Positions 33,939-47,559 of a DNA stretch of 64,000 nt are shown here, in pieces. Within the stretch, counting starts at the first letter, position 1. Each line of letters opens with the position of its first letter. The position numbers were made by a program, and so were the translations under genes. The notes beneath the pieces were generated by a model. The model was not told the origin of the DNA. It ran no database searches and worked only from the letters and a program-made list of their open reading frames with translations. This stretch comes from Strigops habroptila (taxonomy: Eukaryota > Chordata > Aves > Psittaciformes > Psittacidae), in NCBI RefSeq assembly GCF_004027225.2, contig NC_044278.2, positions 101,548,743 through 101,612,742 on the forward strand, read 5' to 3'.

Positions 33939-36900
33939 TGGTAAATCTGCTATGAGTTACTGGAACATTATAATAGTTGTGTTTCAAACTGTTTATTTCA
34001 AGTTCACGAACTAACCCTCTCATAATAATAATAAAACTATTATAATTACTGCTTCTTAAAAATGTGTTTATTTGTCTTCCTGTCCCACCTTTGAGAAGGA
34101 TCTGCTATACAGAAATTCAAAGTAAATCATCAAATCTTCGGTAAGCTTTCTACATGTATGTAGGCATTATTTGATCCAGCCTCCTTTTGTCTGACGTTTA
34201 GTTGACTTCTTTGCAAAACTACAGCAGATTTTGCCAGCTAACCATTTCAACATTGCTTCTTAAATAATTAATGCAGTACTTCATGATTTGCATTCCACTA
34301 ATAAATTGGATAGTGACACACCACATGCCGGGTATTATAAGTTTGTGGTGCATTATTCGTTAGCAATGTGTGCTACTTACAGGTTAAAACTCCACTTCTG
34401 GAATGAAACATGCTAAGATATCTCTACTTGATTCATTAACTTAATTGGAACTAAACATGTATGGGGCAGTGCTTGAAGACTACACTACCTATCTAGAGCC
34501 TAATTTTGTTTAATTTCTCGCATAAGTACTGGTGATAGTAGTGGCAACAAGGCATCTCTGAATAATAATTTTATCTCTGAATAGTCTCTTTCAATAATTT
34601 CATCAGGTAATTCATCAGTTTTACTATTTGATAGCAGCTAGAGTTCGAGTGTGAATAACAGCAGGGCTGTTTGCAAGTTGTATTTCTTTTGTAATAATAG
34701 AGACATGAGGTAGTTTATGGACTTGTTAATCACACTTGGGGGTTTTTTTTTTTTGTGTGGACCAAATGAAAATGGTTTGGCATTTGTTGAAACACTGTAG
34801 CTGGCTATTTTAAGACAAGCTGTGAAAAACCTATGCTCGGACCAGAAGTTATTGAATAATCCCCTTTATGTTGGTGGAGTTATTGCCAGAATCTGGGAAG
34901 CTGTGTCTCTGTGTTCTGTGTGCCTATGGTACTTCTTACATATACAATTCTTCAGGGATGTTAGAAGTTCACAGTAAAGGGGCCCATATGTCTGAAAAGA
35001 ATTATGGTCTCCATCATTGCCTATATCAGTGCATTTTATATAGGTATGAAAAGACTTCCTGGGCAGTTGCCCTCTAGGATATCAAATTCTTTTTCTGTCA
35101 GAGCAGTAACTGAGCGTGATGCTTTAAGCTCATGGTGGAGGTTTTTTTGTTTGTTTTGGTTGGTTTGGTTGTTGGGTTTTTTTTGGCACTTGATAAACAG
35201 CAGAATACTGAAATCTATCAAACAGATTTTTTCAATTTTATTATGCACAGCTATTGAATGCGTATGCTATACTTAGGAGATGTAGGTGGTATGGGAGAGA
35301 TTATTTGTAATAAAACAATGGTTGGTGTGAGACATTTGCAGACATGCAAGAGGATGGAGTCTGTGGTCTAAAACACATACATACATGGACAATGTTAGAA
35401 GGGGGCAGTGGGTGGAAGAAGGATAACAAATAGAAACCCTTCTCAGTTCACACCTTGCTACTGTTAGTGTGCATTCTTTTTTAGTAAATTTATTATAGGA
35501 TGGTGTTGAATAGCTTAACGTACATGAGGTCTTCCTTTTTAATTCATATTAATGGCAGCTAGCAAGAAAAGAATGGATGTGTAGCTGATGCTACCTCAGT
35601 GGGGGAATCCTGGCATCCAGGAATAAGATTCAGACAGGAGGGACTCAAAAGAATAGCTGGTTGCGTGGCAGCTGAGTTTTGTTGTTCATCATTCAGTCTA
35701 AACAATTCTTTCATTTAAGAATAATAAGTGTGGCATCATTATAATACGCTTGGAACAGTGAAAGAAAATACTTTGCTCACTCATAGCATTTTAATGTATC
35801 AGAACAAAACACACTCTGTCCTTCTGTTTTAACTGCTTTTCCTTTTGCCTTCAGTAGATCCTTTTTCCTGGTTTGAAAATTGCTGTATTCCTAGTAGCCT
35901 TTGTGTATAATAAGCATAAGTGAGTCCTGGAAGTTTTTTTTCTAATAAAGGTCTAATTATCCCTCTGTATTTTGAAATGTATGTATTTTCCCATGTTGAA
36001 AGTTCTAATTTATTACATTCCACGATAGAAATAGCTTATCAGTTTCTTATGTACAGATGTTTTCTCCTTCCCTTTTTTGAGTTTTTCACTGTTATTTGCT
36101 GATCCTAACAGATAGGAGTGTCTTATCCTTTGTCATTCTCAGTGTTTTGTTTTGTGATTGTTGCCTGCTTTTGGAGAAGGAACTGGTGGCATCTGCACTA
36201 GAAAGAAGAGCTTGATAAAGGTTCTTCCTGACTCCTTGTATATTGAGACAGACTTTGTAGCATACTGCAATTTTTCTTGTAACCAGGTAAAGAACCTCCT
36301 CCTCTGTTACCTGCAGCAGCGGCCAGGGATGAACTTGTCAAAGCTGATGTTGGATGTATATATTTGGCTGTACTTCAACATAATTTACTATTTCCCCTAC
36401 CCACCCATCTTTTTTCTTCCACAGATGAAAAAATGTCTTACCTATTTATCTGACGACCAAAAAGAAGTATGTTAGTAATGTGTGGCATTTTATGTATGAC
36501 ACTGTAGTGGAAGTTCCACAGCATCCTAACACATTAAACATACTCTGAAATAATGTTTGCATGTCCTTCATCTCATTTTCTTCGGGGATGAACTGCTGTA
36601 ACCTGTGGATGAGATAATAATTGGTATTTATGCTGGGCCTTGGTGCAGCACTTTACTTCAGAGGGAAGTGGAGGCTGGCAGTGTAAACGGTTTCTTCCTT
36701 CCTGCCACCCACCCTTGTTGTTGTTACCTGAATTGGTTTCTTTCTGCTTTTGTTGTCTAACTCGGTGAAATACTGGAGGGGATGTGTACTGAGGGACATG
36801 TAACTCCTCGTTGAGAATGCTGGGAAGGCAGTGGCTGGCTGGTTGCAGCAGGGCTGAGACAAAGCCCAGATGCTAAGTATCTAAGTGTAGCAAAATCATC

Positions 36901-39900
36901 ACCTCTACAACAGGAACATTGAATTCTGTATTTTAAAAATTGCCATATGTCACCTGTGGGAGCTGGAAAGCTCAGCTGGGATCTGAATGGGGATAAGTTG
37001 TACCTCTCAGGTGTGGAATTAGGGACAACTTCAGGTGCTGGTAATCTGTATTTCACCTTGGAGCCTGTGACTGCTGTTTGTGTGTATCTGAAAGTTTAGA
37101 CCATTCGAGGCACATAACTCTCTTTGTTGGCTTGGCTTAAGGCAGTAGTAGGAAATTAGGCTGTCTGAATGTGGTTCTTGCAGCAGACTTGGTAAGCAAT
37201 GCTTTTATGGTACTGTAAACAAAATGACTAAGGGCATGGCATGCTTTTCTGTTTTTAACTGAGTTCTTCCTGAGCACAAATTCTGTGAATGCTGAAAGCC
37301 ATGGCCATGGTATATGATGTAACTGGGATTTACTTCTTTTATATTCCTGGTCAGGCAGCTTTGTTTCTCAGTAAAAGTTAGAATGTAAACTTTTGGTGAT
37401 GTCTCTATGTCTGCTTATGCAATACTGAGCAGAATGGAGAGCTCAGTTCTGACTCAGCCTGTGAGTGCTACTCTAGCTTGCAAGAATCCAGAAATATCTG
37501 GAATGTGACTAATCATTCTTGTGGTTTTATGTAAAAGAGATAGTACAGCTTACTTTCAGTCTTTTCCTTGTACAGTATTGGATCCAGTAACTTGGTTGTT
37601 TCTCAGTCTAACTATAGTGAGAGGCGGAGCTGATCAGTACTCTTTTCCATGCTAAGCCTGTTTTTGCAGCAATTAATTGAGCCTACTGAAGTAGCAAACC
37701 TTCCCTGACACAATCCTGCATGCGTAAACTTTAGGTCACCATAATTATTAAAGGGATATGCCTGAGCTTTCATTTTAGAAGCTGTTGAAAATGAGCAGAA
37801 AGTCAATGAGAAATTTTAATGTCTAAACTCTGAGACCCCAGCTCTTCATCAGTTCTAACATAATTTAGAGGTCTTTCTTTTGAAATTCAGTTTTTGTTAA
37901 AATGTAATTCTGTGAATTCTTCTAGAAGGACAGCCTTTAATTTTTGACAGCCTCTGTTATACATATGTTGCAGAACATCTTAAAGCAATGACTGGAACAT
38001 TTTTTACTTTGTATACCTCCAGACAAATACAAATTCACAGATTCCTGTTAAGTGTTGCAAGCAATGATAGTGAGGAAATACTGAGGGAAGAAAAGAATAA
38101 AAAATCAACACCCTGCAAGAGTTCTTTAAAAAAAGAAGTTTGCTGAGACACCAGTCAAGGTTCTGCAAATAGCATTATGCACTTCAATACTATGGTTTTC
38201 TGTATCTGAAAGAAATGTGAAGGGGAAGAAAAGTTGCTCAACAGGCTTTCTAAGAATGTAGAGAGAATTATTTAAGAGGTCTGTTTACATTTGAGAGCAA
38301 CACTTAAAGAAAAAGTTAAGGCCTTCTTATGTGTAGGTCTCATGGGCCTTAAAAGTATAGTTCTGCAGAAATACTTAAATGTTGTTGCAGCTGAGGCCGC
38401 TTACAGAGTTGTGGAAATCTGGTGTATTTTGCGGTCACGAACAGGGATTGAGTTTAGCTCCTTGACAGAGGATAAATTTGTTGCTGCTTGTAAATCACCC
38501 ACAGTGAAGGCCCTCTCTCAATTTGTAGTGAGACTCTGCAAGTATATTGAAGTCTGATTTAAAAAACTCTAGTGTGTATTTTCCACAAATAGAAACTTTG
38601 TGTAAAATGCAGATTTGGGAGGTTATACATTGTGCCACTGCCGCCAGTGTCTTGTAGGTTTTTTCTACTTTCTGTAAAGAAACTTGAAAATATCTTGCCA
38701 GTGACAGTGGCCATTTGTGGGTTTGTTTTGCTTTGGTTTTCCACCTAAAATTATTTGGCAGATTCAGTTTAGAGTTAAATGGAATGTTTGTGGCAAAGTT
38801 TAGCTGGGACTTTATTCCATGGTACTGTTGTTATGGAGACAGAAACAAGCAAAAAATTCCGTGAGTTTTATGTACCCCATATAAGTCAACCAAATAAAAC
38901 CAGAGGTTTGGTAGGTTGGTTCCACTACCACAAAATGAATCTCTGCCTTAGTGGAACACAGGTACCAAAATGATGCTTGGTGTTCAAGAGCTCAGGGATG
39001 CACCTGGAAAATGTTTGTGTTGGTGTCTACCGACTGTAACAGTTTTGGTCTCTCCTGCGAGCTGGCAGAGATTACAGGCTAATCTAATTTATGTCAATGG
39101 CTTGGACCACTGCTGAGGAAGGAAGATGGTCTTACCCTGGAGTGCTTTTTAGTGCAGCTGAGGAACTGGATGTTAATCTGTGAATATTGGCAGTTTTGCC
39201 ACATTCACAGTATCATATTGCATAAGAAATTCTGTCAAATATCTGGTATAATTGTAGCGCCAATTTCAAAATAAGCACAAGGAAACTAAATGTGTTTTTC
39301 TTTAAGAGATTGAAAAAACTAATGTGTTTCATGTCAGAAATTACAGTACTTCAAAGTCATACTGTAGCATTGATTGGAAACGCCTCAGTGGAGTTACGGT
39401 ATGATAATACTTCTTGGTCTGGCAGAGATCCACATCACTGTAATCTGTTCCTGATATTTAACATATATTCTAGATAGTACTACTTAATCTGTCTCCGGAG
39501 TCTGACATATGTTTTTAATATAGAGAAATAATGGAATAGTGATAAAACAGTGAAGTGCAGTATTAGTCAAAAATCTTTCGTCATTGATGGTGTAAATTTA
39601 GGATTCTCTTCTTAAAGGTAGATTAGTGTCAATCTAGATGTGAATATATGTGGCATATGCTAGTAGCCTCAGGAAAGATATTATAAATCATATTGCTGTA
39701 AAAATAATTCTTCTAAAATAGCAGTCTGTTTCAGGATTTCTTTTAAAATTAAATACTGTCTAAGATTTTTCAGACATGCTTATCATTTATATACTGTAAG
39801 GAACTAAGTAGAGGCCTTTGTATGCTTTTAAAGCTTGAAATCCCTAATTGCAGTATTTTATATTATCTTTTAATTATAGAATTAATATTTGTATGGGCAG

Positions 39901-41294
39901 TAACATGAACATTGAAATAAACTTAATTCTTGGAATAATGTTCTGTGGTTGTATTTGATGCGCAACATGTTACTTAGGGCATATTAAATCTGAATATTTA
40001 TGTCATTTTGCCTGTGAATGAATATACTTTTAATCTGTGCAAACATGTTGTGCATCGTAACAGCTGTGTGGTGTGATTGAAAGCTTAGCGCTCACTTCTT
40101 AATCCAGGTTGTTGATCTGTGATGGAAACAAACTTTATTGGGCTTGCATGTTTTAGTGATTTATGCTTTGTACACTTGTGTAGCTATTTTTGGCAATAAA
40201 CCCCAAACTTGCAGAAAGCTTTATTAAAAGATTTTAAGTGAAGGGAATAAATCCCCATTTATGAACTCCATAAGATTTGGTAATAATAAAATTAACATGA
40301 AATCACATAGGAAACTAATAATTTCTAATACCTGTATCACAGCATGTAAGTGGTGGTGAGAATGTATTACTATATACTTATAAGAATGATTAAAAAGTTG
40401 TTGGGTTTTCTTTTTCATAGAGTTGTGTGCTCTCATGAGGACTTACTAAGTTTTTACTTGTATTAATTTTCTGGATTTGAACTGTTTGATAGCAATGTCC
40501 TGTATTAAGCTGGACTAATAGCGGTGGAGTACCATGTGCAGGCTGTATCTGCCCCCTCCCCCAGGCTGCTCGGTGTGGGTAGTATTGCAGGTAAATCCCA
40601 GGCTAAAGTCTGGTTAGTGTGGTTGGGACGCTGGAATTCATGGTTTAGCTGTTCTTGTGAATACCTCAGGAGCTGCATTGCTTTCCCTGTTACACAGAGG
40701 TTGCGGCAATATTTCTTGGAGTCATTCTAGTTTGACTGTATCTCCAGTCAGGAGCTCCATGTTTGTAAGACGGGGTTTCTCCAGCACATTACCTTTGGCC
40801 ATAAAAAAGTATAGGCATTGACTTGAATAATCAAAGATTTTGTACCAGAATGTGCTGTAACATGTAGCCTTCATGTCATGGATTTCCAAGAAGGATACTT
40901 TAAATACCACCCTTATAATTTAAAGACATGGTAAATATTTTCCATGAGGTCAGCTCTGTGTTAGTTCACTTCAAGCTCAAGTATGAAGGAAGGGAAGCTT
41001 TTATCTCAGAAAGAAATTTAAAAAATGCTAGTGAGTATTGCTAGTAATCTAGATGCAAGACCAGGGTTTTAAGGTACAATATGTCACATCTGGCAACAAG
41101 AGAACAGCTTGTGACTGAGAAATTTCACTTTATCTTGAGAAGCTCATTTTTCTAACCTAATGGCAAGAAGACTAGGAGCTCTTATTGAAGAGAAACTGCA
41201 ACTGTGTTTTATTTCTGTGAACTTACTGCGTCTGGCCAGTCTAGTTTCATACAAATCGGGATTTCATGTAAATCTGGAAATGGGTATTTTTCGG

Positions 41295-41320
41295 TTTTTT
41301 TTTTTTTTTTTTTTTTTTTT
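41295..41320. repeat. Poly(T) run, 26 bp
   Basis: Twenty-six T in a row within UBL3 intron 1. No retrocopied gene is recognisable next to it on either strand. Confidence 0.95.
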
Positions 41321-41787
41321 CAAATTACATATGTTTAGAATCCTTCGGAGATTTAAAATCGCCACTGTTGTGGGTGGAATGCTAGGTAAACTGTAAGCAG
41401 GGTTGTGATGAGGGCTCCAGTGAGGGTGGCAGTATTTGCAAAATTGATTTAGCTTGGAGAGGATTGCCTTTGAATTGTGTTTCTTCTCACTAAGAAGGGA
41501 ATCCTGTAAAGGGTGGCTGGTGGGAAGAATATAGGTGCTTGGAATAGGTTAGCAGAGGAGCCCAGTGATGGGCTTTAATGCTTCTTCACTAACAACGATC
41601 TCAAAAATTCAAGGTTTTCAAATTTATTGTAAAAAAGAGGGTTGAAGCATGTGGTTTTGCAATGAATGAACTGTCGTCACTCGCCTCAGCTGGGTGATGG
41701 GACTACTTAACTTCTCCTACATACTATGTTTTATGGGAATGGCAATGGGCCCTGTGTGCCCATTTCTTCTATTTTGGGGATAGCCAG

Positions 41788-42349
41788 TGTTCTGGGTTCA
41801 GCTATAGCAGTCATTTTTCTCCTTCTTAGTAGCTGGTGCAGTGCTGTGTTTTTGACTTTCAGCCTGGGAACAACGCTGATAACACCGATGTTTTTAGTTG
41901 TTGCTAAGCAATGTTTACTCTGATCAAGGACTTTTCAGTCTCATGCTCTGCCAGGGAGGAGGGGAGGCTGGGAGGAAGCAGAGACAGGACACCTGACCCA
42001 AACTGGCCAAAGGGGTATTCCATACCACAGCACGTCATGCCCAGTATAGAAACTGGGGGGAGTTACCCAGAAGGCCCAGATCGCTGCTCAGGTCGGGCTG
42101 GGTATTGGTCGACAGGTGGTGAGCAATTGTATCCTCTCCCCTTGTTATTTCCCTTATTATTATCATTGGTGGTAGCAGTAGTGGTTTTGTATTATACCTT
42201 AGTTACTGGACTGCTCTTATCTCAACCCATGGGAGTTACATTCTTCCGATTCTCCTCCCCATCCCTCGGGGAGCAGGAGGAGGAAGAAGGGGGGGAGTGA
42301 GCAAGCGGCTGCGTGGTTCCGAGTTACCGGCTGGGCTTAAACCATGACA
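41788..42349 (+). mobile_element. Solo LTR of an avian endogenous retrovirus (562 bp)
   Basis: It begins TGTTCTGGGTTCAG and ends GGGCTTAAACCATGACA, so it has TG...CA ends. It is bounded by the direct repeat CCAG (41784-41787 and 42350-42353), which I take as a 4-bp target-site duplication. Inside, the order matches a widespread bird LTR. 'aaaggggtattccatacca' comes first, then a TATA-like TATAGAAA at 42045-42052 where related copies have TATAAA. 'cttatctcaaccca' follows, then a G-rich block before 'gtgagcaagcggctgcgtgg'. No internal retroviral sequence is present. It lies in the same orientation as UBL3, so it could in principle supply a promoter or poly(A) site, though both signals look degraded. 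Confidence 0.9.
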
Positions 42350-45300
42350 CCAGGGAAATCCCTATGGAGGACTAGGGTGCAGTTGCAGAATACTTCTTGT
42401 TCCAGCACTCTCATGTAGGCACGCACTTGATGATGTTAGCATATGTGCTCCTTGTGCTTACTGCAGGAGGTAAGGAGAACTTGGAAACATTTTGATGGGG
42501 AATCTATAAAGTTTTGGTGTGGATGGACTCCAGAGCCTCAGCTGTATCCTTGCCTGACTTGACTATGGAGAGTAGAAGAACTCTGTAGAAAGAGCCTGGT
42601 GTACTTCTAAGCTGAGATTGTCTTTTCCGATACAGATTCGTGGCTTTTAAGCAAACACGGTTTATCTTGGACTTTTTTGCCACTCTGACTATGGTGTATG
42701 CACCACAGCACTTTGTCATACACGGAACTTGCATTAAGAGAGAACTCTTCCACTTGTAAAATGAAGCACAAACCCAGTCATAAATACCTGACTGTTCAAC
42801 AATATTTATCCATCCGGTGATATAAGTGCATAATTGTCTCTTCTTCCAGAACCATGCATTTTTTCCCCTTCTCCTTATTCAGCACCTCATCATTGTTCAG
42901 AGACAGGATGGTGCCGTATCTTCCTGTGCTGCTCAAGCTTTTCCTGGAAGATAAGTCTAATTAATCTTGAGCCTTCCTGAGATAGTAGCCTCCTTAACAA
43001 GTACTTCATAAAAATCCATTTATCTTTGGAAGATCAGTGAGAGAAGAGGTTATTAATTATCAAAAATTATGGATATTGTGGAATGTAATTTCACTTAAAT
43101 ATACACTTATACCAGATAACACTACAGCAGAGTTTCAGGGAATGAAATCTTAGTTTGAACTGCAGTCAGACAGAGATCCAAGATTATGGTTTTGGTTTTT
43201 TTTAATGACATTGTATGTTTTAGTCAAACTTTGCTGAAATGTCTTTGGCCAGCTCTGCTCTGGTGCATCTTCAGTGCCCGTCAGTCTTGGTTGTTCACAG
43301 TAGTCATGTTGCATGACTGTACCAACCTTTAAGTGAAGCTGTGTGCTCTTGGCTAATGTGAAGGTTTTATTGCAGAGACTTCCTGTGGACAACAAGTTAA
43401 TGAATATTATGCAAAAGTCAATATAATGTTTGTACATTGATAGATGCTCCCAAGAACATTTGGAGAAATGTTGCAAATGTGTTTGTTAGTGAGCTGTAAA
43501 AAGCAAGTTTTGAGGCTAATGCTTTAGGGGAAGCTGATTTTCATACCAACTTTGTTGTAGGTCTACGGGAGTATTTCCTTCAACTCTTGTTATTGATTGA
43601 GAATCACATGATTTTGCTGAAGTGTTTTTTGTTGATCTTTCAAAGAAACTGAAATTATGAGCACTTTCTGATCAAGCATAGCCTTAAAATAGCTGTCAAT
43701 TTTCATGTTCCTTCTTTTCAAATAGCTTGCTATCAGTTTAAATCTGAAGCAATCTCAGGAGAAGGAAACAAATCCACAGCAGTTTCCAGTGTTCAGGGAT
43801 GTGGGGATTTAGTCTTATTTTCAAATTATCACACTCAAATTCTGTATTTATTTATTTTTTTGCAGGAAATGAAATGTAGGAAAGACAGCTTGTCCTATCC
43901 ATAGACCACAGAATGAATAGCAGTCAGTGCCTTTATCTGCAAATGCACTGCTTGGTAAATTTCAAACTTGGCTTAATAAAAAAAAAAAGGCGAGCACCAA
44001 AATGAACAATTCAGGGTGGTGACTAATGCCAGATAAGGTGGAGTGAAGGTAAATAAGTTTCCTGCCCTTTATAGTTGATTCTGCTGCTGCATATCAGCCG
44101 TGACTTTGATGCCTAATCCTAGGTTATGAATTTTATTTATAATGGACATGTGGTTAGGAGGTCATTTTGTTCCCCTTTGTTGTTGTCTTCTGAAAAAACA
44201 ACCAACCAACTAAAAAGCTTCTTGCTTTATCTTGTAGATTTTGGCATATAGAAATGAAGACCAGAGGGAAACAAAATTGGTGGTTAGTGCCTCTATTAGA
44301 AGTTTTGATTATTTTTTTTTTCCCCTTTTACTAGATGTTGCTTTGCAGAAGATGGAAGATGGAGACTTACACTTGAATAAACACAGCATTTTCTGTAGTC
44401 TTCCATATCGGATAATTTTTCTTGTAAAATCAGATTGCAACATGTTCCAAAAAATGGGATAGAGTATTTAGGAAGAACCATAGATCTTTGTGGTGGGAAT
44501 TTGAAATTTCCTGTACAAGGATTACTTATTCAGAATCTTAAAATATAGGAGTCTTGTATTTTTGTTCGGTCTTTGGGGTAAAGCCAACAGTTGTTTTGTG
44601 GTGCTCTATTGGAAGCTGCATTGGCTGACTCTAGACTCTGTGGAGCTGTTGGGGTAGGGAAGAGAGATTTTTGGCATTGTTTCAAACTAGTTCTTGCTGA
44701 GTTGCTGGAAAAGATGGCATTCACTTTCTGTTGTAGGTATTTTGGACTGCTGTTGCAGTCTGTAGGAGGGGTGGTGGTAGCAGCTGAAAGGAGCACAGGG
44801 AGAAGCCAACTCATGATTACGCAACCATGGGTACATGCACTGAATGTAGTAGTGTCAAAGCCTTCAGGCTTGCTTATGGACAGCAATTTGCGGTACAAGC
44901 ACAATGGGCAGCAAGAAACAATCAAGAAGTCGTCATAATTTTCTCTTACCTTGCATAGTTTTTGTACTCTTAGAGATTAAATTCCATTTCAGGAAGTTTT
45001 TAATGTGTCAGATGATTCTGATGAAGGACATCCTCTGCCTGCCAGGCACAAATGTATCTGAATCCATCCATTTTCAGAATTGGTGTTGAATGGAGATAGA
45101 AAAGCAGCGTGTGTTACTTTGCTGGGTGAAGAAATTGAGATATGTCCATGTAAACATTATCTCACCTTCTGGCAAAACTAAATGTACATTACCAAATATA
45201 GGCTCTAAAGCAATAAGGTTTCAAAGACTTGATTCAGTTGCCTGAACATGGCATTTAGTGCCAGTTCCCATGTGCCAGTGTGTCCAGGATGGCCAGAGAG

Positions 45301-45654
45301 AGCAGGCACTGATGGCCCATGAGTTATATATGGGAGACCCATGCTCTTCAGGAGGAGCAGCTGCGCTGTATGGGGGAAGTACCACACAATGCCTAAGAAT
45401 AGCACTAGATTTATATGGTTAAATAATTCCTTTGAGCTGTTGGGGCTCTGTAGAAGCTCATCTACTACAGTTCCATATTGGTAGGTTGCCTTTACGTAGC
45501 TTAAATTCATTAAGCAGTGCTTCGGAACCATTACATGTTTTAATTTACCATAAATCACAGTTCTACCAGCTTTATTTCCTATAAAAAAACTTTCAGGTCT
45601 ACAGTTGTGAAAGAAAAATACATGTCTTTCCTTTTAGTGTAGCAGATCTTCCCC
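42350..45654. other. Intron 1 between the LTR and the long CR1: nothing recognised
   Basis: AT-rich single-copy sequence. An A11 run lies at about 43978-43988. At 44591-44925 both strands are open for more than 300 bp in overlapping frames, but neither translation resembles a known protein and no splice signals frame it. Confidence 0.55.
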
Positions 45655-47559
45655 TAGCACGAGGCCGTGCTTGACCTTGTGCTCACCAACAGGGAGGGAC
45701 TGGTTGGAAATGTGATGCTCCAGGGCAGCCTTGGCTGTAGTGATCATGAGATGGTCGAGTTCAAGATCCTCAGGACAGTGAGAAGGGCACGCAGCAAGCT
45801 CACTGCCCTGGACTTCAAGAGGGTGGACTTTGGCCTCTTCAGGAACCTGCTTAGTAAGGTTCCATGGGATAAAGCCGTAGAGGGCAGGGGGGGCCAAGAC
45901 TGCTGGTTGATATTCAAGGATCACCTGCTACGTGCTCAGGAGTGTTACGTCCTAACTAGAAGGAAGTGCGGCAGGAGAGCCAAGAAACCTCCATGGATGG
46001 ATAAGGAACTGCCAAGGAAACTTAGAGGGGGGGAAAAAAGAAGCTTATAAAAGGTGGAAACGAGGACAGGCGGCCTGGGAAGAATACAAGAATGTTGTCC
46101 GGGAAGCTAGGGACCAGATTAGGAAAGCTAAGGCCCAGTTAGAATTAAATCTGGCAAGAGATGTGAGAGATAACAGGAAAGGCTTCTATAGATACGTAGC
46201 AAATAAGACAGACTAGGGACAACATGGGCCCTCTACAGAAGCTATCAGGAGAACTGGCTACCCTGGGTTTGAGACTGAGGTTCTTAATGACTTCTTTGCC
46301 TCAGTCTTCACTAGCAAATGCTCTGACCACACCACGAAAGTCTTGGAAAGCGGATGCAGGGACTGTGAAAATGAAGACCTTAGGCCCACTGTAGGAGGGA
46401 ATCAGGTTTGAGACCATCTTAAGAACCTGAATGTGCACAAGTCCATGGGACCTGATGAAATCCATCCGGGGGTCCTGAAGGAGCTGGCGAATGAAGTTGC
46501 TAAACCACTGTCCATCATATTCGAAAAATCGTGGCAGTCAGGTGAAGTTCCTGATGACTGGAAAAAGGGAAATATAATCCCATTTTCAAGAAGGGGAAAA
46601 TGGAAGACCTGGGAAACTACAAATCAGTCAGTCTCACCTCTGTGCGTGGCAGGATCATGGAGCAGATTCTCCTGGAAGGCATGCTAGGGCACATGAAAAA
46701 CAACGAGGTGGTTGGTGACAGCCAGCATGGCTTCACTAAGGGGAAATCCTGTCTGACCAATTTGGTGGCTTCCTATGATGGAGCCACGGATCTGATGGAC
46801 AGCGGCAGAGCAGTTGACTTCATCTACCTGGACTTGTGCAAAGCGTTCGACACTGTCCCGCATGACATCCTTGTCTCTAAATTGGAGAGACATCAATTTG
46901 ATAGATGGACCACTCGGTGGATAAAGAATTGGCTGGAAGGCCGCACGCAGAGAGTTGCAGTCAATGGCTCAATGTCCAGTTGGAAACCTGTAACGAGTGG
47001 TGTCCCTCAGGGATTGGTGTTGGGACCGGTCCTGTTCAACATCTTTGTCGGTGACATGGACAGTGGGATTGAGTGTGCCCTCAGCAAGTTTGCCGACGAC
47101 ACCAAGCTCTGTGGTTCGGTGGATACGCTGGAGGGAAGGGATGCCATCCAGAGGGACCTTGACATGCTTGTGAGGTGGGCTGATGCCAACCTTATGAAGT
47201 TTAACCAAGCCAAGTGTAAGGTCCTACACCTGGGTCGGGGCAATCCCAGGCTCAGCTACAGGCTGGGCAGAGAAGAGATTCAGAGCAGCCCTGCAGAGAA
47301 GGACTTGGGGGTGTTGGTTGACGAGAAGCTTAACATGAGCCAGCAGTGTGCGCTTGCAGCCCAGAAAGCCAACCGTATCCTGGGCTGCATCAAAAGAAGC
47401 GTGACCAGCAGGTTGAAGGAGGTGATCCTGCCCCTCTACTCTGCTCTTGTGAGACTTCACTTGGAGTACTGTGTACAGTTCTGGTGTCCTCAATATAAGA
47501 AGGACATGGAGCTGTTGGAGCGAGTCCAGAGGAGGGCCACGAGGATGATAAGGGGATAA
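45655..47559 (+). mobile_element. Long CR1 LINE fragment (ORF2), truncated at both ends
   Basis: This covers about 1.9 kb of CR1 ORF2, from the C-terminal part of the endonuclease domain (LDLVLTNREGLVGN...) through most of the reverse transcriptase. It stops abruptly within the RRATRMIRG region. The rest of ORF2, the 3' UTR and the octamer tail are missing. CR1 inserts by priming from its 3' end and normally loses only its 5' end, so the missing 3' part points to a later deletion or rearrangement at 47559/47560. Confidence 0.95.
45667..47559 (+). pseudogene. CR1 ORF2 reverse transcriptase, broken
   Basis: Coding similarity starts in frame 1 with the endonuclease end. It shifts to frame 2 in the G7/A6 run near 46030 and is broken by TAG (46214-46216) and TGA (46409-46411). 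It returns to frame 1 after a one-base loss near 46580. From 46600 an uninterrupted 319-codon frame holds the catalytic core: YLDLCKAFD with Asp at residue 78, [16 protein letters not shown], and FADD at residues 164-167 (47089-47100). The three catalytic aspartates are therefore kept although the gene is dead. Four lesions in 1.9 kb suggest a relatively young copy for this window. Confidence 0.93.

Larger units (their letters stand above)
31854..41787. other. Intron 1, first 10 kb: no element recognised
   Basis: AT-rich single-copy sequence with a mixed-sequence hairpin (33903-33938), a T/G-rich low-complexity tract (about 35141-35186) and a T26 run (41295-41320). No CR1 or LTR is recognisable, which is notable compared with the rest of the intron. 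It may reflect selection near the promoter or simply chance. Confidence 0.55.

Noticed and set aside
38291..38557. 88-codon frame in intron 1
   Set aside because: It starts at TTG, has no known motif and lies in otherwise ordinary intron sequence.
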